Assembly: GCA_022824145.1 (NCBI GenBank)
Contig: JAJEAY010000146.1
Span: 1 to 47,259, forward strand
DNA from: Rhodobacter sp.
GTDB taxonomy: Bacteria > Pseudomonadota > Alphaproteobacteria > Rhodobacterales > Rhodobacteraceae
Direction: 5' to 3'
DNA length: 47,259 nt
This document shows positions 44,052-47,259 of this stretch, one piece after another; position 1 is the stretch's first letter, and the number at the start of each line of letters is the position of its first letter. The position numbers were made by a program, and so were the translations under genes. The notes under the pieces were generated by a model. The model ran no database searches, was not told where the DNA came from, and saw nothing but the letters and a program-made list of their open reading frames with translations.

Positions 44052-45740
44052 CTAGATCTCCCCGGGGAAATGTTTCATCGTCAACCGGATCGGGTTGGGA
44101 GCGGCCTGTCCCAGCCCGCATATCGAGGCGTCGGCCATCACCTGGCAGAGATCCTCCAGCAGATCCTGATCCCAGCGGTCTTCCTGCATCAGTTTCACCG
44201 CCTTCTCGCACCCCACCCGGCAAGGCGTGCATTGACCGCAGCTTTCGTCCTCAAAGAACCTCAGCATGTTCAGAGCCGCATCCCTGGCGGAATCCCTGTC
44301 TGACAAAACCACAATAGCGGCCGAACCGATGAAACTGCCGTGCTCCTGCAGCACGTCGAAATCCATGGGGATGTCTGCCATAGATGCAGGAAGCAGGCCC
44401 GCCGACGGGCCGCCTGGCTGGTATGCCTTGAAAACATGGCCTTCAGCCATGCCCCCGCAGGCTTCAATTATGTCACCCATCGTCGATCCTGCGGGAAGCA
44501 GGTAGACTCCCGGATTCCTAACCCGTCCACTGACCGAATAGCTGCGCAGCCCCTTGCGTCCGTTCCTCTCAACTGAATTGAGGCATTCCGGCCCCTCCCG
44601 GCAGACCTTGGCGACCCAATGAAGCGTTTCGACGTTGTGCACGAGAGTGGGCCTGTTGAAGACTCCCACCTGGGCCACGAAGGGCGGTCTGTGCCTGGGC
44701 AGGCCGCGCTTGCCTTCGATCGATTCAATCATCGCCGATTCTTCGCCGCAGATATACGCCCCTGCGCCACGCCGAAGGTCGATGTAGCCGGACGGGACAA
44801 TTCCTGCTGACTCAAGCTGCTGGATCTCGTTGCGAAGTATCTCCAGAACTGCCGGATACTCATCGCGCATATAGATGAAACAGGTCTCCGCCTCCACCGC
44901 CCAAGCGGCGATAAGCATGCCCTCCAGAAACAGATGCGGCGTGCGTTCGAGGTAGTAGCGGTCCTTGAAAGTTCCCGGCTCCCCCTCGTCGCCATTGACC
45001 GCCAGATAGCGCGGCCCGTCATTGGCCCGGACGAAACCCCATTTTCGGCCTGACGGAAATCCTGCTCCGCCAAGTCCACGCAGCCCGCTCTCCGCGACTT
45101 TCCGCTGCACAGCCTCCCAGTCACCGCCGTCCCGCAGCGACCTGAGCGTCTCATAGCCACCGCCCGCAACGTAGTGATCGTACGCTTCGTATTCCGGAAT
45201 ATGAGGATGCGTATCGTTGGACGCGACCACCGCCTCCACCTTTCCAACAGTGGCGTGATCTACGTGGTTGTGCCCGATCTCGAGCGTGGGCGCGGTATCG
45301 CACCGCCCCATGCAGGGCGCCCGGACAACACGGACTTCCGAAGGGTCAAGCGAGTCCTTCAGCGCCGCCATCAACCGCTGCGCCCCGGCAAGCTCGCAGC
45401 TGAGCGAATCGCACACCCTCACTGTCAGCGCCGGCGGCGGCGATTCACCTTCCTTCACAACATCGAAATGCGCGTAGAAGGTGGCGACCTCATAAACTTC
45501 CGCCTGAGCCAAGCGCATTTCGTCGGCAAGTGCGGCGAGATGCGCTGCGGAAAGATGCCCGAATCTATCCTGTATCAGATGCAGATACTCAATCAGCAGG
45601 TCACGGCGAAGCGGCTGGCCGTCAAGAAGGCTTCGCACTTCCTGCAAAGCCCGATCCTCGACCTGGCGCCCTTTCGGCGCTGATCTTCCTTTTCCGCGGC
45701 CATCCTTCCAGACACCGATGCGATCATCCAATGGAGCCAT
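44052..45740 (-). CDS. fdsB: Formate dehydrogenase NAD/FMN subunit, FdsG-FdsB fusion
   Basis: 562 residues uniting two subunits. The N-terminal 150 are a NuoE/FdsG-like thioredoxin-type [2Fe-2S] domain (VRVCDSLSCELAGAQ ... RAPCMGRCDTAP). The rest is NuoF/FdsB-like: NADH/FMN motif GLRGLGGAGFPSGRKWGF, NGDEGEPGTFKDR, GAGAYICGEESAMIESIEGKRG, and a C-terminal [4Fe-4S] set ESCGQCTPCRVGCEK with SICGLG. It passes electrons from FdsA to NAD+. ATG 45740 has GGAGGAGGG upstream. The in-frame extension to 45830 is rejected because it would overlap lysR. It precedes fdsA by 87 bases. Confidence 0.95.
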   Translation of the reverse strand: MAPLDDRIGVWKDGRGKGRSAPKGRQVEDRALQEVRSLLDGQPLRRDLLIEYLHLIQDRFGHLSAAHLAALADEMRLAQAEVYEVATFYAHFDVVKEGESPPPALTVRVCDSLSCELAGAQRLMAALKDSLDPSEVRVVRAPCMGRCDTAPTLEIGHNHVDHATVGKVEAVVASNDTHPHIPEYEAYDHYVAGGGYETLRSLRDGGDWEAVQRKVAESGLRGLGGAGFPSGRKWGFVRANDGPRYLAVNGDEGEPGTFKDRYYLERTPHLFLEGMLIAAWAVEAETCFIYMRDEYPAVLEILRNEIQQLESAGIVPSGYIDLRRGAGAYICGEESAMIESIEGKRGLPRHRPPFVAQVGVFNRPTLVHNVETLHWVAKVCREGPECLNSVERNGRKGLRSYSVSGRVRNPGVYLLPAGSTMGDIIEACGGMAEGHVFKAYQPGGPSAGLLPASMADIPMDFDVLQEHGSFIGSAAIVVLSDRDSARDAALNMLRFFEDESCGQCTPCRVGCEKAVKLMQEDRWDQDLLEDLCQVMADASICGLGQAAPNPIRLTMKHFPGEI

Positions 45741-45826
45741 GCTGCCCTCCTCCGGCGCAAAGATCATTTCATAATCAGGGACTATCGTAAAATCGTAATT
45801 TCTTATGCTGCGATAACAATTCCAAA

Positions 45827-46711
45827 TCACAGATCCGCTTTTGTCACCTGCCTGAGTGCATCGACCGCAGGCAGCTGTGGCTCACGGGACGCCGTGACAA
45901 GGCAGATGTTCTTGCCCAGATCCGGTTCAACGAGCGGAAGGACGGACATATTCGAAAATGGACCCAGTGCCTCCACAAGCACTTGTGGCACGACCGTCGC
46001 ACAGGCTCCCTCACTCGCCATCACCACCGAGATCGTAAGGGCATTGGTTTCCGAGATCACCTGCGACCGTGCGCCGGCTTCTTCAAATGTACGGTCAAGT
46101 ATGCGCCGGTTCTGCATTCCAGGCTCAAGCAGCGAAAGCGGAAGTTCAGCGGCTTCTGCCCAAGTGATCGTACCGGTTCTTCCATTCATCAGCGATTCCG
46201 GCGCGAGAAGCACATAGCGTTCCTCGTACAGGTGCTCAGCCTCGACCACGTCGGACGAGATGCTGTCGGCATAGGTGATGCCGGCGTCGATCGTGCCATC
46301 CTCGATTCTCTGCTGGATCACCAGGGAGGAGGCAGTTTCGATTCGAGCCACAATGCCGGGATGTGCGTTGTGCAGCCGGATCGCGATTCCCGCGGCATAG
46401 GCTGCGGCGGTTGGCACCACGCCGAGCGACAGCGGACCGGCAATCCTTCCTTTTGCGGCAAGCAGATCCTGCTCCAGGAAACGCACATCGTCCAGAATGC
46501 GCCTCGCATGACGTACGATCGCCTCGCCTTCGGACGTCAGCCCCAGATAGCGGTTGCCGCGTTTGACGATGGCTACTCCCAGCCGTTCCTCCAGCCTTCT
46601 GATGCGCATTGAGAACGCTGGCTGGGAAACGCCGCATTCGGCCGCCGCTTTGGCGAAGTGCTTCAGTCGCGCCAGTGTGTTGAGGCAGTGCAGATCGCGC
46701 AGTTCCAGCAC
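45827..46711 (-). CDS. LysR-family regulator, probable formate dehydrogenase regulator
   Basis: About 294 residues. The N-terminal winged helix (LRDLHCLNTLARLKHFAKAAAECGVSQPAFSMRIRRLEERLG) is followed by a two-lobe effector domain (GRIAGPLSLGVVPTAAAYAAGI, IDAGITYAD, ATVVPQVLVEALG). It is encoded just upstream of fdsGB on the same strand, 86 bases away. LysR-type FdsR regulators neighbour fds operons in other proteobacteria, so activation by formate is likely. GTG 46711 (VLELRDLH) matches the usual start of this family; the frame continues to TTG 46747. Confidence 0.88.
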   Translation of the reverse strand: MLELRDLHCLNTLARLKHFAKAAAECGVSQPAFSMRIRRLEERLGVAIVKRGNRYLGLTSEGEAIVRHARRILDDVRFLEQDLLAAKGRIAGPLSLGVVPTAAAYAAGIAIRLHNAHPGIVARIETASSLVIQQRIEDGTIDAGITYADSISSDVVEAEHLYEERYVLLAPESLMNGRTGTITWAEAAELPLSLLEPGMQNRRILDRTFEEAGARSQVISETNALTISVVMASEGACATVVPQVLVEALGPFSNMSVLPLVEPDLGKNICLVTASREPQLPAVDALRQVTKADL

Positions 46712-47259
46712 AGTCAGGGCCGATCTCCAAGAAGTCACCGGTAACAAGGGCGATCAATTGCGCGAATAGGCTGCGCACGCAACACCGGATTACCGTGTGT
46801 CAATACGATGTTTCGTTTCCAATCTGAAGCCCACCACCCAAGCGCGGCACTAGCCCTGCCGCGAAAGCAAAATCGAAACTTGCAGGCTGGTGAGTGAAGC
46901 GAGGTGACCCGAGGAGGAGTTTCCATGCCACTCAGGCACGAGAGGCCCGTGCCAAACTGGATCAGGGACGGGCGCCAGCGGCTCCCTGGGCTTCCACACG
47001 GCGTCCCGCCGGGGCCAGCGTCGTGATCTGGGAGACACCGCCGGGAAAACGGATCGTCGAAAGCGTTGATCGGACGATGAAAACCAGGGGTTCCGCCTCA
47101 CATTGGCCCCAGCATCGCAATTTCAGACGTCCTGACCTCGGGAGATTTTCTTCCAGCCTTCATGAACCCGCCGCGCCGGTTCCGGTTCTGTCCTCGGCCA
47201 GTTCGCAGGCCATGTGCAGGCAGGTTCCGGGGAAGAACCTCCATGTCATGGAAGCCGAA
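46712..47259. other. Terminal 548 bases without a recognised gene
   Basis: GAGGAGGAG followed by ATG at 46925 would start a 33-codon frame that ends at a TGA near 47026; it resembles no protein I know. Longer leftward frames here lack motifs. A truncated gene may continue beyond the window. Confidence 0.35.

Overview
The window reads as a GC-rich alphaproteobacterial chromosome segment. The evidence is the frcR/frcBCA fructose-type ABC locus in the order known from rhizobia, the many TRAP and tripartite tricarboxylate (TTT) transporters, an NAD-linked molybdenum/tungsten formate dehydrogenase of the Fds type, and the alphaproteobacterial style of the regulators. No rRNA, tRNA or CRISPR array was seen. 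No species can be named from sequence alone.

Layout. 1-1.5 kb: the 3' end of a serine recombinase facing a secreted HNH nuclease with an Excalibur calcium-binding tail (mobile or accessory DNA). 1.7-7.0 kb: ROK regulator, divergent frcBCA sugar ABC transporter with a clear promoter and AT-rich palindrome, and a converging PfkB/KDG-type sugar kinase. 7.4-15.7 kb: mandelate-racemase-family enzyme, TRAP transporter (P, then Q and M after a 0.9 kb gap), and a divergent succinyl-CoA-synthetase-like pair; together probably uptake and activation of an acid sugar, hydroxy acid or dicarboxylate. 15.7-16.6 kb: gene-poor.

16.6-27.1 kb: LolA-like periplasmic lipid carrier, outer-membrane beta-barrel, squalene/phytoene synthase, converging MpaB/Lcp-type (DUF2236) oxygenase, an RND/MMPL exporter and IspH. 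I read this as a locus that makes, probably oxidises, and moves an isoprenoid lipid toward the outer membrane. It is interrupted at 21.5-22.8 kb by fossils: an IS30-family transposase, an excisionase-type antitoxin with an in-frame stop, and a PIN-toxin remnant.

27.9-37.8 kb: an eight-gene leftward run, gntR-oxc-frc-formyltransferase-fhs-tctC-tctB-tctA. It can import a carboxylate (predicted oxalate), convert it through oxalyl-CoA to formyl-CoA and formate, and feed the formyl unit to tetrahydrofolate. The formyltransferase resembles the hydrolase domain of ALDH1L1 and overlaps frc by four bases.

38.1-41.0 kb: two leftward genes of foreign look, an AAA ATPase and a CX5R phosphatase-like protein. 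41.2-46.7 kb: leftward lysR-fdsGB (fused)-fdsA, which oxidises the formate made from oxalate to CO2 and NADH. The island separates the oxalate operon from formate dehydrogenase, and the usual fdhD/fdsD genes are absent next to fdsA. 46.7-47.3 kb: nothing recognisable.
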